DNA from: Ichthyophis bannanicus | Taxonomy: Eukaryota; Chordata; Amphibia; Gymnophiona; Ichthyophiidae | Direction of reading: 5' to 3' | Assembly (NCBI GenBank): GCA_033557465.1 | Contig: CM066040.1 | Span: 323,100,297 to 323,164,296, forward strand | Length of the DNA stretch: 64,000 nucleotides | In this document: positions 63,553 to 64,000 of the stretch, one piece after another | How the letters are laid out: each line of letters opens with the position of its first letter | Numbering within the stretch: the stretch's first letter is position 1 | Notes under the pieces: generated by a model | Database searches by the model: none | Told to the model about the DNA's origin: nothing | The model's input: only the letters and a program-made list of their open reading frames with translations | Program-made: the position numbers and the translations under genes

Positions 63553-64000
63553 TCTTGCTCTTCCTTCTGTTTTGTTGCCTGAGCAGCCTGCTCACTCTCT
63601 ACAACTCTCTGTTCAGCCTATGCAGACTTCAATTGACGGCTCTGATCTCCATTTTATGCAGCTATTCAATCAGGCCTGGGATATGTGGCACTCAGGGACT
63701 TCGGCTACTCTAACCGCTGCTGATCCACTTTCTAGAAAACGTGCCTGCCGAAGTTTGGCTGGAGCTTCTTTAGATCTGGCCAAGGATACCTGCTCTCCTC
63801 CATGGGACTGGCGCCTTGCAGGGGAAGATCGAGAAGGCGATTAGGATATCTGGTTATTCTGTAAGGAAGAGCTTCCTGCTATCATTGCTCAAATTACATA
63901 GGCACTGCACCTCTCAGTCAGTTCAGCAGCCTTTGGATTCCTCTAAACCTCAGGCATGTGTCATTGTAGTACTTCTCCTTGTCTTGTCTTGCTGCACATA
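63553..64000 (+). pseudogene. gag-like ORF1 of element J, continuation
   Basis: The open part at 63572-63844 includes DGSDLHFMQLFNQAW, similar in position to DFVLLMHQAF of copies B and C. After a stop at 63842 comes CKEELPAIIAQIT, matching REELPALLSEALQT of copy B. The order agrees with a beta-type gag whose 5' part is at 44842-45030. The gene leaves the window. Confidence 0.55.

Noticed and set aside
1..64000. CRISPR array or bacterial defence system
   Set aside because: There are no evenly spaced short repeats with unique spacers. The repeats are transposon termini and a minisatellite, and the exons are eukaryotic.

Overview
This is vertebrate nuclear DNA. Two short exons with matching splice sites (3852-3911 and 5023-5114, + strand) read as the 3'-5' exonuclease gene ERI3. 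The rest lies in the flanking introns and is almost entirely transposable elements. At least ten copies of DIRS-type tyrosine-recombinase retrotransposons, with CR1 and L2 LINEs, tRNA-derived SINEs and hAT elements, suggest a DIRS-rich tetrapod. A caecilian amphibian is my best guess, but it is an inference from repeat content.

Layout. 1-3628: 3' half of a dead DIRS copy (A). 3629-5557: ERI3 exons and introns. 5874-12084: DIRS B, the best preserved of its family, inserted into the 3' tail of a reverse-strand CR1. 12265-12492: a SINE. 12513-18806: DIRS D, carrying a palindromic insertion and a hAT MITE. 19093-25013: DIRS C. 25371-27596: DIRS E, internally deleted. 27850-30756: DIRS F, truncated. 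30757-35565: CR1, CR1, palindromic MITE, L2. 35570 to the window end: a composite in which a poorly preserved element J is interrupted by DIRS G (36192-44701) and DIRS H (45031-63552). G contains a reverse-strand CR1 that itself carries a SINE. H is split by a near-complete CR1 (48403-61140). That CR1 in turn contains DIRS I (48975-54741) and a 2.25-kb hAT element (57143-59395), and I carries a further short CR1 tail.

DIRS families. Family alpha (A, D, E, G, H) and gamma (F, I) share a Cys-rich gag N-terminus and related termini. Family beta (B, C, and more distantly J) has a different gag with a short CxxC module and an RG-rich tail. Each element is ordered gag, reverse transcriptase plus RNase H, tyrosine recombinase. 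Where the 3' end is preserved it shows the DIRS signature: an internal complementary region that joins the reverse complements of the left and right ends, followed by the right inverted terminal repeat. Every DIRS copy lies on the + strand, the sense strand of ERI3.

Most element genes are broken by stops, frameshifts and insertions. The main exceptions are the recombinase frames of B and I and ORF1 of the full-length CR1. No bacterial-type genes, rRNA, functional tRNA or CRISPR arrays are visible. Family assignments rest on motifs read by eye, and element edges are usually good to a few bases, except for J.
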